Shown: positions 17,234-25,483, counted from the stretch's first letter. The stretch is DNA of 64,000 nucleotides from Deinococcus roseus (GCF_014646895.1 NZ_BMOD01000002.1:186001-250000); one strand, 5' to 3'. Numbers and translations are program-made. Notes: generated by a model from the letters alone, not told the origin.

Positions 17234-17467
17234 ATGACACAGGAGTTCCGTGAAGCCATGGAAAAACTCAAAGCCCAGTATGCAGAAGCGCTGCAGGACA
17301 TGCCTCTGCCCGCAGGTGTGCCTGAGTATGTGCAGGAACTGATTGCAAAAAACGATCAGGAAACCCTGCTGCTGATGCTGAAGCTTTCCTGGGTGTTTGG
17401 TGCCCAGGCGGGTCAGGCTGGTCAGGTGCAGGTTCAAACCACCCGCATTCCCACCGTGCAGGCCTGA
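17234..17467 (+). CDS. Hypothetical 77-residue protein
   Basis: A small, mildly acidic protein with an N-terminal amphipathic helix (REAMEKLKAQYAEALQDM) and a Gln/Val-rich end. No family recognised. A TAAGAT hexamer 6 nt upstream, its own terminator and normal codon use support a real gene. Confidence 0.7.
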   Translation: MTQEFREAMEKLKAQYAEALQDMPLPAGVPEYVQELIAKNDQETLLLMLKLSWVFGAQAGQAGQVQVQTTRIPTVQA

Positions 17468-17498
17468 GTCTTTCCTTCCTCTTTCTTGCTTTCGAATG

Positions 17499-17531
17499 AC
17501 ACCTCCCCTCGCGGAGGTGTTTCACTTTTTT
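17499..17531 (+). terminator. Rho-independent terminator
   Basis: ACACCTCC pairs with GGAGGTGT around a 6-nt loop, then TTCACTTTTTT. Confidence 0.75.
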
Positions 17532-17702
17532 CAGGTATACTTCAGGTGAATGTTTTTGCACCTCTCTCATCAAAGGGAAAAATCAGTGCAGAATCAGGCA
17601 ATACCGTAACCTTCTGCGTTACACCAAAGGGCTTTTGGGGTATTTTCACTGGTTTTTTCAGGCAACTTGCAGTTCCTGTAAGGAAAGCACAATAGCGTAG
17701 CT

Positions 17703-17732
17703 TTGACACAAATGATGTGAAGTATGTAAAAT
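17703..17732 (+). promoter_or_regulatory. Promoter of the GntR regulator gene
   Basis: TTGACA (17703), an 18-nt spacer and TAAAAT (17727-17732): the best consensus promoter in the window. The sequence 17532-17702 before it is AT-rich with no gene seen. Confidence 0.75.
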
Positions 17733-17736
17733 AGTC

Positions 17737-17771
17737 ATACAAGTTGTATACGTTGTACAGGTTTGACCTGT
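17737..17771. promoter_or_regulatory. Two palindromic operator candidates at the GntR promoter
   Basis: ATACAA-G-TTGTAT (17737-17749) and ACAGGT-TTG-ACCTGT (17757-17771) are both perfect. They lie directly after the -10 box, where a bound repressor would block transcription. Autoregulation by the adjacent GntR protein is likely. Confidence 0.6.
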
Positions 17772-17872
17772 GACTTCAACAAAGTACAACTTTTCGGTTT
17801 CTCGCCCACTTCTGCTCAAGGTCCAGCAGCAGCAAACCCCTAGCCCCACCCCCGACCTGGAGGTTGTTCCCT

Positions 17873-18568
17873 GTGGCCAAATACCCCCTGATCAAGGCAA
17901 CGCTCAAAGAGCGACTGCTCAGCAGCTACTACCCCGAAGGCATCCCCCTCCCCAGCGAACCCCTGCTCGCCAAAGAATTCGATGTGTCCCGCATGACCGC
18001 GCGTCGTGCCATCGACGAACTGGAACGGGAAGGCTACGTGTACCGCATCCAGGGGGCCGGAACCTTCCCCACCGGCAAGCGTTTCCGTCAGGGCGTTTTT
18101 CGCATCCGGCCTTTCAGGGAATGGGCCAGGGGCGCAGAAACCCACACACGCATTCTGCAGGCCCGCGTGCTGGACGCCACCCCTGAAATGGGTGTGGTGC
18201 TGCAGATCCCCGCAGGCGAACCCATCATCTTCATTCACCGCCTCAGAACCGCTGGCGATGAACCCCTGGTGATCGAAAAACGCTACATCAACTTCCGCAT
18301 GGCCGGAGATCTGCTGAAGCACAACCTCGCCGTGGAATCCATCCACGAGGTGCTGGTCGAGAAACTGGGCATCCCCCTCACCCGCGTGGAACAGAGTCTG
18401 GAAGCCGTGAACCTGCGCCAGGAAGAAGCCGAACTGCTGCGTGTACCCGTGGGCACCGCCGCTTTCCTGCTGCGCCGCACCACTTACAGCGGCCCCACCC
18501 GTGTGGCCTACGTCAACTACTGGGTGCGCGGAGACCGTTACGCCTTCCAGGACAGCTTCGAGCCCTGA
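17873..18568 (+). CDS. GntR-family regulator, HutC subfamily
   Basis: 231 residues. The winged helix (about 5-70) has LPSEPLLAKEFDVSRMTARRAIDEL and a VYRIQGAGTF wing. The UTRA ligand domain (about 90-230) has RILQARVLDATPEM, IHRLRTA and ERYIN-like strands. HutC-type regulators bind sugar or amino-sugar phosphates; the ligand is not evident. GTG 17873 is preferred because GGAGG lies 9 nt before it; TTG 17864 would be too close. No metabolic operon is attached. Two palindromes at its promoter suggest autoregulation. Confidence 0.88.
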   Translation: MAKYPLIKATLKERLLSSYYPEGIPLPSEPLLAKEFDVSRMTARRAIDELEREGYVYRIQGAGTFPTGKRFRQGVFRIRPFREWARGAETHTRILQARVLDATPEMGVVLQIPAGEPIIFIHRLRTAGDEPLVIEKRYINFRMAGDLLKHNLAVESIHEVLVEKLGIPLTRVEQSLEAVNLRQEEAELLRVPVGTAAFLLRRTTYSGPTRVAYVNYWVRGDRYAFQDSFEP

Positions 18569-18584
18569 GCAAAAGAAAAACATG

Positions 18585-18613
18585 TCCCCTCTGGTTTCCC
18601 AGAGGGGATTTTT
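18585..18613 (+). terminator. Rho-independent terminator
   Basis: TCCCCTCTGG pairs with CCAGAGGGGA, followed by five T. Confidence 0.85.
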
Positions 18614-18642
18614 CTGGGGTTTTTGTTGGCTGAGAGGGCTGA

Positions 18643-18850
18643 GGGTAAGATCCCCCCGCACCGCGCTTCGCTTGGTGGTCCCCCCGTCAGCGTTGGGGGG
18701 TTGGTGGACAACTCCATTTGAAGCCCTCCCAGATGCCCTAAAACCCCCTTCGTTAAGCGCCTCAGTCCGACCCAGCCGCCTGGGGAGCACGTAGTCAGAG
18801 GCAAGAAGGGGGACAGCCCTGAGTGAAACGAAGGGCAGGGGGATCTACCC
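18643..18850. repeat. About 208-bp palindrome-ended repeat element
   Basis: The ends are inverted copies: GGGTAAGATCCCCC at the left and GGGGGATCTACCC at the right. Inside are further arms (CCCCCC/GGGGGG near 18685-18705, and GCGCTTCGCTTGG-type sequence). The right end supplies the TAG stop of the minus-strand gene at 18845. No coding capacity for a transposase, so it may be a non-autonomous element. Its ends resemble the left end of the element at 12533. Confidence 0.65.
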
Positions 18851-19123
18851 CTCCTCCACCATCAAACTCTTCAGGGTTGCGCCCTGGTGCCATCCCACCT
18901 GGTAATTCTTGAAACCCAGGGCATGGGCCAGGGCGTGGCCCAGTTCTTCTTCGGGGGTGCTTTCCAGCTGGAACAGCAGGAATTTGCGGCCTTGTTCGGT
19001 GTTGATGCGGATGTACAGGTCGGTGCCCAGTTCAATCTGCTGGGTGCGTCCGGTCTTTTCGGCCCGTTTGAAGGCTTCCTGGATGGCCTGCAAAACGGTG
19101 ACTGTTACAGTGGGGGGAACCAT
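18845..19123 (-). CDS. Hypothetical 92-residue protein
   Basis: A small soluble protein (VTVTVLQAIQEAFKRAEK start, then LGTDLYIRINTE and FLLFQLEST). Family not recognised. ATG 19123 is used because it follows the stop of the upstream gene by 1 nt; an earlier in-frame ATG would overlap that gene. The C-terminal residues and TAG are encoded by the end of the repeat element, so the original C-terminus may have been replaced. Confidence 0.65.
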   Translation of the reverse strand: MVPPTVTVTVLQAIQEAFKRAEKTGRTQQIELGTDLYIRINTEQGRKFLLFQLESTPEEELGHALAHALGFKNYQVGWHQGATLKSLMVEEG

Positions 19124-19124
19124 A

Positions 19125-19514
19125 TCACTCCAGAATGTATTTGATGCCGTCCCAAAAGTCCACCAGTGCAATGTCAGTGGTTTTCAGAATGCGATTTTTC
19201 AACCAGGGCATGAACTCAAAGGATTTCTCGCTGCGCAGGAAAGCCCGGAAGCCCAGTTCTGCACCCCTGAGCAGGCCACTTTCCAGGCCTTTGCGCAGTT
19301 CATCACGGGCCAGGTTGCGGTCGATGTCTCCGGTCAGGCGGACGGCACGGATGCGGTCTTCTTCTCCGTAAAAGGTGGGGGAAAGGCCCACCCAGCCCCT
19401 GATGGCTTCTTCAGCATGGGCGCGGGTCAGATCGGTGGCAAATTTGAGGTGGGCATCGAGTTCAAAGCCACGCTGGCTGAATTCCTTCTGGGGGAGGTTC
19501 TGTCTGGCTTCCAC
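19125..19514 (-). CDS. Conserved-looking hypothetical protein, leaderless GTG start
   Basis: 129 residues, helical and charged, with WVGLSPTFYGEEDRI and FWDGIKYILE. I do not recognise the family. GTG 19514 lies 6 nt after TATACT, in the middle of the intergenic-like tail of the DinB gene. An upstream in-frame ATG at 19607 would add a proline-rich stretch that is only the antisense-frame continuation of DinB coding sequence, so it is rejected. It is followed with a 1-nt gap by the 92-residue gene. Confidence 0.65.
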   Translation of the reverse strand: MEARQNLPQKEFSQRGFELDAHLKFATDLTRAHAEEAIRGWVGLSPTFYGEEDRIRAVRLTGDIDRNLARDELRKGLESGLLRGAELGFRAFLRSEKSFEFMPWLKNRILKTTDIALVDFWDGIKYILE

Positions 19515-19518
19515 ATCT

Positions 19519-19526
19519 GGAGTATA
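19519..19526 (-). promoter_or_regulatory. -10 hexamer, leaderless layout
   Basis: TATACT on the minus strand (19521-19526), 6 nt before GTG 19514 and inside the sequence just beyond the DinB stop at 19535. Confidence 0.6.
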
Positions 19527-19534
19527 CGCCCCAT

Positions 19535-20059
19535 TCAGGGGGCAACCTGTAAGGCTTCCAACTGGGGCAGGTGGTGGTCCAGATGGTAAGGCATGAACTG
19601 CGCCCATTCCAGTGCCGTCAATTCTCCGATGTAGAGGTGTGGAAAGGTGCGTTTTCCGGTCAGGTGTGCCTGATCCAGTTGACTCAAGAATTTCTGGTTG
19701 GTTCTGCTCCAGCGGGAGGCCAGTTCTGTCTCTGAGGCTTCCAGTTGCACAATTTTAGGGGCCAGCAGTTTGCTGATGGTTCTGGGGGCCTTGCTGCGTT
19801 GCTGGGCTGCAGCCACCAGATGCAGCAGGCGGTGGTGGGGCTTTTCAGATTCCAGCACCTTCACCAGCAGTGCCCCGAGTTCATGGGTCTTGATCAGGTG
19901 GCCCTGGATTTGCAGGGCATTCCAGCCTTCTGCACGCCAGGGCTGATCTTTGGGCACTTCCCGGAACACCCGCTCAAAGCGCTCCACCGCCAGCCTGAAA
20001 CTTTCCTGCACCTCTGGTGGGGTCTGGCCATAAGCCTTCAGAGCCTCTCTCTGGTACAT
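19535..20059 (-). CDS. DinB-like protein (copy 2)
   Basis: 174 residues. The last third, YIGELTALEWAQFMPYHLDHHLPQ, carries the C-terminal His motif of DinB/YfiT-like four-helix metal proteins; an earlier histidine lies in GHLIKTHE. These are putative metal-dependent transferases with unknown substrates. ATG 20059 overlaps the TetR stop by 1 nt. It is related to the DinB-like protein at the head of the operon, which ends in the same ALEWLQLATYHLIHHRRQL-type sequence. Confidence 0.75.
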   Translation of the reverse strand: MYQREALKAYGQTPPEVQESFRLAVERFERVFREVPKDQPWRAEGWNALQIQGHLIKTHELGALLVKVLESEKPHHRLLHLVAAAQQRSKAPRTISKLLAPKIVQLEASETELASRWSRTNQKFLSQLDQAHLTGKRTFPHLYIGELTALEWAQFMPYHLDHHLPQLEALQVAP

Positions 20060-20655
20060 CAGGCCTCCCTGCGGTACAGGCTGAGCAGGGCCATCATGTG
20101 GTTGCGGGCATCCCAGAGGTATTCCGGGTTGTCGTGCAACTTGGTGAGCAGGATGCCCCCCTCAAACAGCGCAAACAGCACCCGGGAGGTGGCTTCCGGA
20201 TCCAGTTCGGGTTTGAGCTCCCCCTGCTTGATGCCCACAGCCAGCACCTGGGCGATGAAATTTTGCAAGCTCAGGGCTGCTTTCTGGGCCTGTTCTTTGA
20301 GCTGGGGATGGGTGTCATCTGCTTCCACAGAGACATTGAGCACTGGGCAACCTCCAGGCATCACCTCGCCCAGAGCAGACCTGAGGGTCACCTCAAAGAT
20401 GCCCTGCAATCTGTCCAGGACTCCTTTTCTTCCCTGCTGGGCTTCTTTGTGGGCGGTGCGCAGCAGCTGGATGGCATGGTCAAAGGCTTCCAGGGCCAGT
20501 TCGTCCTTGCTCTTGAAATGGTTGTAGAGGCCTCCTTTTTCCAGCCCGGTTTCTCTCAGAACATCCTGAATGCTGGTCCCTGAAAACCCTCTCGTGTTGA
20601 AGATGGGGGCGGCCCGTTCCACGATGTGCTGGCGGGTCTGCTCGCCTTTTTTCAT
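20059..20655 (-). CDS. TetR-family repressor
   Basis: 198 residues. The N-terminal helix-turn-helix is clear (RQHIVERAAPIFNTRGFSG, then VLRETGLEKGGLYNHFKSK). The ligand domain is TetR C-terminal type with CPVLN and ALFEGGILL. ATG 20655 overlaps the preceding DinB gene by 4 nt; an upstream in-frame extension is only coding sequence of that gene in another frame. It sits between two DinB genes, and a textbook palindrome lies before the operon, so it most likely controls the operon. Confidence 0.92.
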   Translation of the reverse strand: MKKGEQTRQHIVERAAPIFNTRGFSGTSIQDVLRETGLEKGGLYNHFKSKDELALEAFDHAIQLLRTAHKEAQQGRKGVLDRLQGIFEVTLRSALGEVMPGGCPVLNVSVEADDTHPQLKEQAQKAALSLQNFIAQVLAVGIKQGELKPELDPEATSRVLFALFEGGILLTKLHDNPEYLWDARNHMMALLSLYRREA

Positions 20656-21161
20656 GCCGGGCCTGCATTCAGCTGTCTGCGGTGGTGGATCAGGTGGTAG
20701 GTGGCCAGTTGCAGCCATTCCAGGGCGTTCATCTCTCCAAAGAAGGGATGGAACACGGTGCGTTCATCCTGCCAGTTGGGCACTTTTTCTGCGGTTTGCA
20801 CCAGACGGATGTGGGTTTTGATCCACTCGGGTTCCAGGTTTTCCCAGGGTTTTCCCTCGCTCGGCTGTGCGTAAGAGGGGCTTTGCATTTTGCCATTCTG
20901 GTAGGTTCCAGGGGTTTTGGGAAAATCAGGGAATTCAGGCAACTGGTAGGCGGTCAGCACCCGCGACATCACTTTGGACACCAGAATCACGTGTTCAGTG
21001 ATCTGGGCAGGGGTCCAGGCTTCAGTTTCTCTGGGTTCAAACCAATGGTCCTGTTTGTTCAGGGCGGATTCCTGGAAATGCTGAATTTCCTGATGAAGAC
21101 GGCTCAGAACTTCAGATGGGGTGGCACCCAGTTTGGAAAGAAAGGTTTTGTCAGCAAGCAT
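20652..21161 (-). CDS. DinB-like protein (copy 1)
   Basis: 169 residues, first gene of the operon. Histidines at about 58 (ITEHVILV), in FHPFFGEMN and in YHLIHHRRQ fit the DinB metal site. The start is ATG 21161. A TTAAAT hexamer 6 nt upstream suggests a leaderless transcript whose promoter overlaps the TetR-type operator. Coupled by ATGA to the repressor gene. Confidence 0.78.
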   Translation of the reverse strand: MLADKTFLSKLGATPSEVLSRLHQEIQHFQESALNKQDHWFEPRETEAWTPAQITEHVILVSKVMSRVLTAYQLPEFPDFPKTPGTYQNGKMQSPSYAQPSEGKPWENLEPEWIKTHIRLVQTAEKVPNWQDERTVFHPFFGEMNALEWLQLATYHLIHHRRQLNAGPA

Positions 21162-21173
21162 ACCTTAATTTAA

Positions 21174-21189
21174 GACCGACTGGTCGGTT
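21174..21189. promoter_or_regulatory. TetR-type operator of the DinB operon
   Basis: GACCGACTGGTCGGTT contains the perfect 14-bp palindrome ACCGAC-TG-GTCGGT. It lies just upstream of the -10 of the operon, where TetR binding would block polymerase. Confidence 0.75.
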
Positions 21190-21211
21190 TGTAAAGCACC
21201 TGTAAAGCAGG
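21190..21211. repeat. 11-nt tandem repeat, two units
   Basis: TGTAAAGCACC followed by TGTAAAGCAGG, directly beside the TetR operator. Confidence 0.75.
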
Positions 21212-21235
21212 AATGCAGCAAAACCCCTCACCCCA

Positions 21236-21265
21236 TCAAATCCTGTCAAATTCCGTCAAAATGCC
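21236..21265. repeat. 10-nt tandem repeat, three units
   Basis: TCAAATCCTG, TCAAATTCCG and TCAAAATGCC. Read on the minus strand the units carry TTTGAC/TTTGAT cores like those at 5004. Confidence 0.7.
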
Positions 21266-21287
21266 TTTTTTTCAGGAAACCAGCTTC

Positions 21288-21293
21288 TATACT
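21288..21293 (+). promoter_or_regulatory. -10 hexamer of the macrodomain gene, leaderless layout
   Basis: TATACT ends 6 nt before ATG 21300. Confidence 0.6.
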
Positions 21294-21299
21294 GGCTGC

Positions 21300-21830
21300 A
21301 TGAGCCGCATTCAACTGCATCAGGGAGACATCACAAAACTGAATGTCGATGCCATTGTCAACGCCGCCAACAGCAGTTTGCTGGGAGGCGGAGGGGTGGA
21401 CGGAGCCATCCACCGTGCAGCAGGACCCCAGTTGGCCCTGGAATGCCTGAAACTGGCAGGTTGCAAAACCGGACAGGCCAAAATCACTGCGGGATACAAA
21501 CTGCCCGCCCGACATGTCATTCACACTGTAGGACCCTACTGGAGTGGAGGCAACCGCCATGAAGATGAACTGCTGGCCTCCTGCTACCAGCACAGTCTGG
21601 AACTTGCAGAGAAGCACGGCCTGAAGACCATTGCCTTTCCAGCCATCAGCACAGGCATTTACCGCTTTCCACTGGAACGGGCCACCCAGATCGCCATCGC
21701 CACAGTGAAAACCTTTCTGGAAGAGCATTCCATTCCAGAGCAGGTGACTTTCGTGTGCTTCAGTGCCCACGATTTTCAGGTGTACCAGCGGCTGTTGCAA
21801 GAAGCAGGAAACCTGCCAGATCCCATCTGA
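21300..21830 (+). CDS. Macrodomain protein, probable O-acetyl-ADP-ribose deacetylase
   Basis: 176 residues, a single macrodomain. [23 protein letters not shown] is the ADP-ribose binding segment, with the catalytic Asn-Ala-Ala-Asn and GGGVDGAIH loop. VIHTVGP and [13 protein letters not shown] are the other conserved loops. Such proteins hydrolyse O-acetyl-ADP-ribose or remove ADP-ribose from proteins. ATG 21300 follows TATACT by 6 nt. An earlier in-frame ATG at 21213 would add residues unlike the family. Confidence 0.92.
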   Translation: MSRIQLHQGDITKLNVDAIVNAANSSLLGGGGVDGAIHRAAGPQLALECLKLAGCKTGQAKITAGYKLPARHVIHTVGPYWSGGNRHEDELLASCYQHSLELAEKHGLKTIAFPAISTGIYRFPLERATQIAIATVKTFLEEHSIPEQVTFVCFSAHDFQVYQRLLQEAGNLPDPI

Positions 21831-21872
21831 CTGTCAGATTTACTGCAGTCAGATGGGCATGCACAGCCCACA

Positions 21873-21894
21873 GAATGTAAATTGAATGTAAAAA
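21873..21894. repeat. 11-nt tandem repeat, two units
   Basis: GAATGTAAATT followed by GAATGTAAAAA, just upstream of the -10 region of the next gene. Confidence 0.7.
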
Positions 21895-21911
21895 AGTGCA
21901 TACTGGAACAC

Positions 21912-22172
21912 ATGGGCAAATTCATCAAGATCGAAAGCAGCACCACTGGAATGCACTACCTGAGTGTGGACTCCCTGATGGGCTTCCGTGCCGCCGCCTT
22001 TCCCAAGGACAACGCCATCGAACTGATTGCCATCACCAAAGACAACAAGGTGCACTCCCTGAAAAAACAACGGGGACTGCAGGGCATCAACGAAACCGAA
22101 GCCATCAAGATCCTGCAGGATTACCTGGAACGCATTGCCAGAAACGATCCTGAAGTGGTGGTTGAACTCTAA
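21912..22172 (+). CDS. Hypothetical 86-residue protein
   Basis: A small charged protein with FIKIESSTTGMHYLSVDSLMGF and an acidic helical end. Family not recognised. ATG 21912 lies 7 nt after CATACT, a close match to the leaderless pattern of the window; the in-frame ATG at 21882 is less likely. A strong terminator follows. Confidence 0.7.
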   Translation: MGKFIKIESSTTGMHYLSVDSLMGFRAAAFPKDNAIELIAITKDNKVHSLKKQRGLQGINETEAIKILQDYLERIARNDPEVVVEL

Positions 22173-22180
22173 AGCAAACA

Positions 22181-22211
22181 AAATCCTCCCAGCTGGGAGG
22201 ATTGCTTTTTG
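22181..22211 (+). terminator. Rho-independent terminator
   Basis: AATCCTCCC pairs with GGGAGGATT around AGCT, followed by GCTTTTT. Confidence 0.88.
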
Positions 22212-22252
22212 GGACTGTTTTGGGACTGTTTTGGAACTGTGTGGAACTGTTG
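22211..22252. repeat. 10-11 nt tandem repeat, four units
   Basis: GGGACTGTTTT, GGGACTGTTTT, GGAACTGTGT and GGAACTGTTG, filling the gap between a terminator and the 3' end of pgm. Confidence 0.85.
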
Positions 22253-22256
22253 AAGT

Positions 22257-23897
22257 TTACAGACCTGCAGCTTTAAATGCAGCGCTGACCACTTCACGGG
22301 CCTCCTGCATCACCTGTTCCAGATGCTGCTGGCCCTTGAAGGACTCGGCGTAAATCTTGTACACGTCTTCGGTGCCGCTGGGACGGGCTGCGAACCAGGC
22401 ATTCTCGGTGACCACCTTGAGACCCCCAATGGGTTCATCGTTGCCGGGAGCACGGGTCAGTTTGGCCAGGATGGGTTCTCCAGCCAGCACCGTTGCCGTC
22501 ACCAGTTCAGGAGACAGGTTGGACAGCACTTTCTTCTGGGCAGGTCCCGCTTCTGCGTCCATGCGGGAGTAAGCCGTGGCCCCGAAACGCCCTTCCAGGT
22601 CCTGGTAGTGCTCAGAGGGGCTCTTGCCGGTTTTGGCCAGAATCTCTGCAGCCAGCAGACCCAGAATGATGCCGTCTTTGTCTGTGGACCAGGCAGAGCC
22701 ATCGAAGCGCTGGAAGGAAGCCCCGGCGCTCTCCTCTCCCCCAAAGCCGATGGTGCCATTTTGCAGGCCGTCCACAAAGTATTTGAAGCCCACTGGAACC
22801 TCCACAAGCTTCTTGCCCAGGGAAGCCACCACCCGGTCAATGATGCTGCTGGACACCAGGGTTTTGCCCACCCCGATGTCGCTGTTCCAGTTGCGGTGCT
22901 GGTACAGGTAATTGATGCACACCGCGAGGTAGTGGTTGGGGTTCATGATGCCATCTCGGGTCACGATGCCGTGGCGGTCTGCGTCCGGGTCGTTGCCAAT
23001 GGCAATGTCAAACTGGTCTTTCAGGCCAATCAGGGAGGCCATGGCATAAGGGCTGGAGCAGTCCATGCGGATCTTGCCGTCTCTGTCCACGGTCATGAAG
23101 CTGAAGTTGGCATCGATGCGGTCATTGACGATGGTGAGGTCCAGATTGTAATGGTCCCGGATGGCCTGCCAGGTTTCCAGGCTGGCTCCACCCAGCGGAT
23201 CCACCCCGATTTTCACCCCGGCCTGTTTGATGGCATCGATGTCGATGACCTCTCTCAGCTGCTCCACATAGGGGGTCACAAAATCAAAGACCTCTGCAGC
23301 CTTGAAAGCCTCCTCGAGGGGAATGCGTTTGACTCCCTCCAGGCCAGATTCCAGCAACTGGTTGGCCCTTTCTTGCACCACTTTGGTGATGTTGGTGTCT
23401 GCAGGACCCCCAGAAGGTGGGTTGTACTTGAAGCCCCCATCCTGGGGTGGGTTGTGGCTGGGGGTGATCACGATGCCGTCTGCCAGATCACTGGTGCGGC
23501 CTTTGTTGTGGCCCAGAATGGCATGGGAAATCAGAGGGGTGGGGGTGTAGCCCCGCCCTTTGTCCACCTGGACTTTGACCCCGTTGGCCAGCAGGACTTC
23601 CAGAGCGGTGATCCAGGCAGCCTCAGAGAGGGCATGGCTGTCCATCCCAATGAAGAGGGGGCCAGTGATGCCCTGCTCTGCACGGTACTCTGCCACGGCT
23701 TGCGAAACGGCCAGAATGTGGTCTTCGTTGAAGGTGCCATTGAAGGAGGTGCCACGGTGACCGCTGGTGCCGAAACCCACCCGTTGCAGGGGATTTTTGG
23801 GATCGGGTTTGACGGTGTAATAACTGCTCACCAGGCGGGGAATGTTGACCAGAATGTTGTGAGGAGCGGGTTTGCCAGCCAGTTCGTGCAGCGCCAT
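22257..23897 (-). CDS. pgm: Phosphoglucomutase (alpha-D-glucose type)
   Basis: 546 residues, full length for bacterial Pgm. It interconverts glucose 1- and 6-phosphate. [10 protein letters not shown] is near the N-terminus. The phosphoserine is Ser147 in TPSHNPP, the metal loop is DPDADRHGI, the sugar loop GGEESAGAS and the phosphate loop [14 protein letters not shown] 23897 has AGGAGG 5 nt upstream. Together with rmlA it supplies activated sugars for surface glycans and trehalose or glycogen metabolism. Upstream a CTGTCC/GGACAG hairpin lies in the leader (23934-23949). Confidence 0.97.
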   Translation of the reverse strand: MALHELAGKPAPHNILVNIPRLVSSYYTVKPDPKNPLQRVGFGTSGHRGTSFNGTFNEDHILAVSQAVAEYRAEQGITGPLFIGMDSHALSEAAWITALEVLLANGVKVQVDKGRGYTPTPLISHAILGHNKGRTSDLADGIVITPSHNPPQDGGFKYNPPSGGPADTNITKVVQERANQLLESGLEGVKRIPLEEAFKAAEVFDFVTPYVEQLREVIDIDAIKQAGVKIGVDPLGGASLETWQAIRDHYNLDLTIVNDRIDANFSFMTVDRDGKIRMDCSSPYAMASLIGLKDQFDIAIGNDPDADRHGIVTRDGIMNPNHYLAVCINYLYQHRNWNSDIGVGKTLVSSSIIDRVVASLGKKLVEVPVGFKYFVDGLQNGTIGFGGEESAGASFQRFDGSAWSTDKDGIILGLLAAEILAKTGKSPSEHYQDLEGRFGATAYSRMDAEAGPAQKKVLSNLSPELVTATVLAGEPILAKLTRAPGNDEPIGGLKVVTENAWFAARPSGTEDVYKIYAESFKGQQHLEQVMQEAREVVSAAFKAAGL

Positions 23898-24014
23898 GTT
23901 GCCTCCTGAAATTTCAAAAAAGATGCTCTTTCACTGTCCCGTTGGACAGCTTCTCAGGAGAGTGTAACAGAAGCAAAGCCCCTGGGTCTCACTGCATCTG
24001 GGCAGGCCCAGAGG

Positions 24015-24281
24015 TCACTGCGGTTTCTTTTTGGAGAACCGGGTCACTGCGTCGATCATGCAGAACAAGATCACCAGGGTGCTAAGGTGGATGCTGGTGT
24101 TATCCCCACCGTCTTTGCTGGAGAGGTATGCAGGCCACAGCCCAACGACGGCCACAGCCATGACCAGCAAAGACCACACAGGCGCTTTTTTCCTGAACAC
24201 CACAGCAAGGCATCCAAAAATAAAATACAAACCAAAAATCCAGAAAATCATGTTTTGAGGCGCAAAAAAGGCATGGGTCAT
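24015..24281 (-). CDS. Small AT-rich membrane protein of unknown function
   Basis: 88 residues, three hydrophobic segments and a basic tail (RFSKKKPQ). ATG 24281 begins 5 nt after the stop of the upstream gene; an earlier in-frame ATG (24374) would overlap it by about 90 nt. No family recognised. Base composition is clearly more AT-rich than the neighbours, suggesting recent acquisition. Confidence 0.55.
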   Translation of the reverse strand: MTHAFFAPQNMIFWIFGLYFIFGCLAVVFRKKAPVWSLLVMAVAVVGLWPAYLSSKDGGDNTSIHLSTLVILFCMIDAVTRFSKKKPQ

Positions 24282-24286
24282 AATTG

Positions 24287-24550
24287 TCAGCCAGTTTTTT
24301 TGAGAGAAACAAGAAAATATATATTCTTTATTGTGTTTTTCAATAAAGAAGCCAGAATCAAGAACATCCACCAATCCCCTTCTCCAGTTGCAATCATATA
24401 AATAAATAATGCTACCTCAGATGTACTCAGACCAAGTTCAATAAATGTCAAATGCACTTTCCATCTCTGCATAGCACTCTTTAGAAATAAACATACCAAT
24501 GATCCCACAAATAAAGCAAGAAGAATATACATCAGTTCAAGTTGATTCAC
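24287..24550 (-). CDS. Small AT-rich membrane protein of unknown function
   Basis: 87 residues with three hydrophobic segments (MYILLALFVGSLVCLFL and others). The GTG start has AAAGGAG 5 nt upstream, which supports translation despite the unusual composition. It is followed at 5 nt by another small membrane gene. Family not recognised. Both lie in an AT-rich patch (about 24150-24780) next to an SdpR/SdpI pair. Confidence 0.55.
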   Translation of the reverse strand: MNQLELMYILLALFVGSLVCLFLKSAMQRWKVHLTFIELGLSTSEVALFIYMIATGEGDWWMFLILASLLKNTIKNIYFLVSLKKTG

Positions 24551-24790
24551 ATTACTCCTTTTGATTCATTGAAATCTTTATCAGGCCCAAAATTCTGCAT
24601 ATTTAAGAGATATTTTTAGCGTGATCTTTCATGCAACCTCAGTTTACACTTTACTTCAGTGCTAAAACTTTCCGCAACCACAGTTACCATAATTGTTTAG
24701 GCACCTTCAACATTCTGAAAACAAAGCCCTTCTCCCAAAAATTTCAAGAGAAGAGCTTAATGTCAAAATTTGATTTCTGGTTGAATCCCA
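24551..24790. other. AT-rich non-coding stretch
   Basis: About 240 bp of low-GC sequence between the small membrane genes and sdpI-like. No convincing gene, hairpin or repeat was seen. It looks like the flank of an acquired segment. Confidence 0.4.
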
Positions 24791-25483
24791 TCAAAACGGC
24801 TTCTGGTCCAGTGGGATCTTTCGGGCATCCTGCTCCCAGAGGGTTTTTGCACGTTTCCCGAGTTGCAACATGCCCAGCAGCAACACGGCCACACTGCCCA
24901 GCAATCCAAAGATGGGCCAGTTTCCGGGAAGCACCCAGGTGAGCAGGATCACCAGCAAGCCACACAGGGTCATCAGGTAGGCTCCTTTGCGATTCACGTC
25001 ATACCATGCAAGGTCGCTTCTGAGGGTGTAAGCCGTGCGAAAACCAGAGAGGAAATTGCGACTGACCCTCGGTGAGATGTTGCCCGTGAGCATCAGGAAC
25101 ACGCCAACCATGCTGAAAATCACCTTCATCATGCCACTGGTGCCCAGGATGCCCTGCCAGGTGAGCACCTCTCCCAGAGCAATGCCAGAAGGCAGAAGGA
25201 TCAACATCAGGCGGGCATACTGCTGGATCTGGGCCATGTTCTGCTGGTTCTGCTGGCCTTTCATGCCCAGAACAGTGGATTCCATGAACAGCAGGGCAAA
25301 ATAGGGCACGATCAGGGCCAGGTTGATGAACACTTCTGCAGGATGTCCATAGCGGTCTGGCACATTCTGGAAGTTGTAGTGCACGGGAACCCTGTCTGGC
25401 AGGGATCCGAAGTTGTAAACGATGTATCCCCAGACCAGCACAAAGACCAGCCAGGCCCACAAATCGTTTTTCAGGTTGTTCAT
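24791..25483 (-). CDS. SdpI/DUF1648-type membrane protein
   Basis: 230 residues with six hydrophobic segments. The N-terminal GSLPDRVPVHYNFQNVPDRYG is the DUF1648 signature, and the later NISPRVSRNFLSGFRTAYTL fits the SdpI part. In Bacillus SdpI is the immunity protein against the SdpC toxin and a receptor for SdpR. No SdpC-like toxin gene is visible here, so the role may be a general envelope response. Coupled by 4 nt to the SdpR-like gene. Confidence 0.85.
   Translation of the reverse strand: MNNLKNDLWAWLVFVLVWGYIVYNFGSLPDRVPVHYNFQNVPDRYGHPAEVFINLALIVPYFALLFMESTVLGMKGQQNQQNMAQIQQYARLMLILLPSGIALGEVLTWQGILGTSGMMKVIFSMVGVFLMLTGNISPRVSRNFLSGFRTAYTLRSDLAWYDVNRKGAYLMTLCGLLVILLTWVLPGNWPIFGLLGSVAVLLLGMLQLGKRAKTLWEQDARKIPLDQKPF

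Noticed and set aside
22323..23909. 528-codon open frame antisense to pgm
   Set aside because: It mirrors pgm codon structure, has no ribosome site, and its product is His/Gly/Val-rich like a shadow.
24631..24942. 103-codon plus-strand frame in the AT-rich patch
   Set aside because: No ribosome site or domain, and it overlaps the 3' end of the sdpI-like gene on the other strand.
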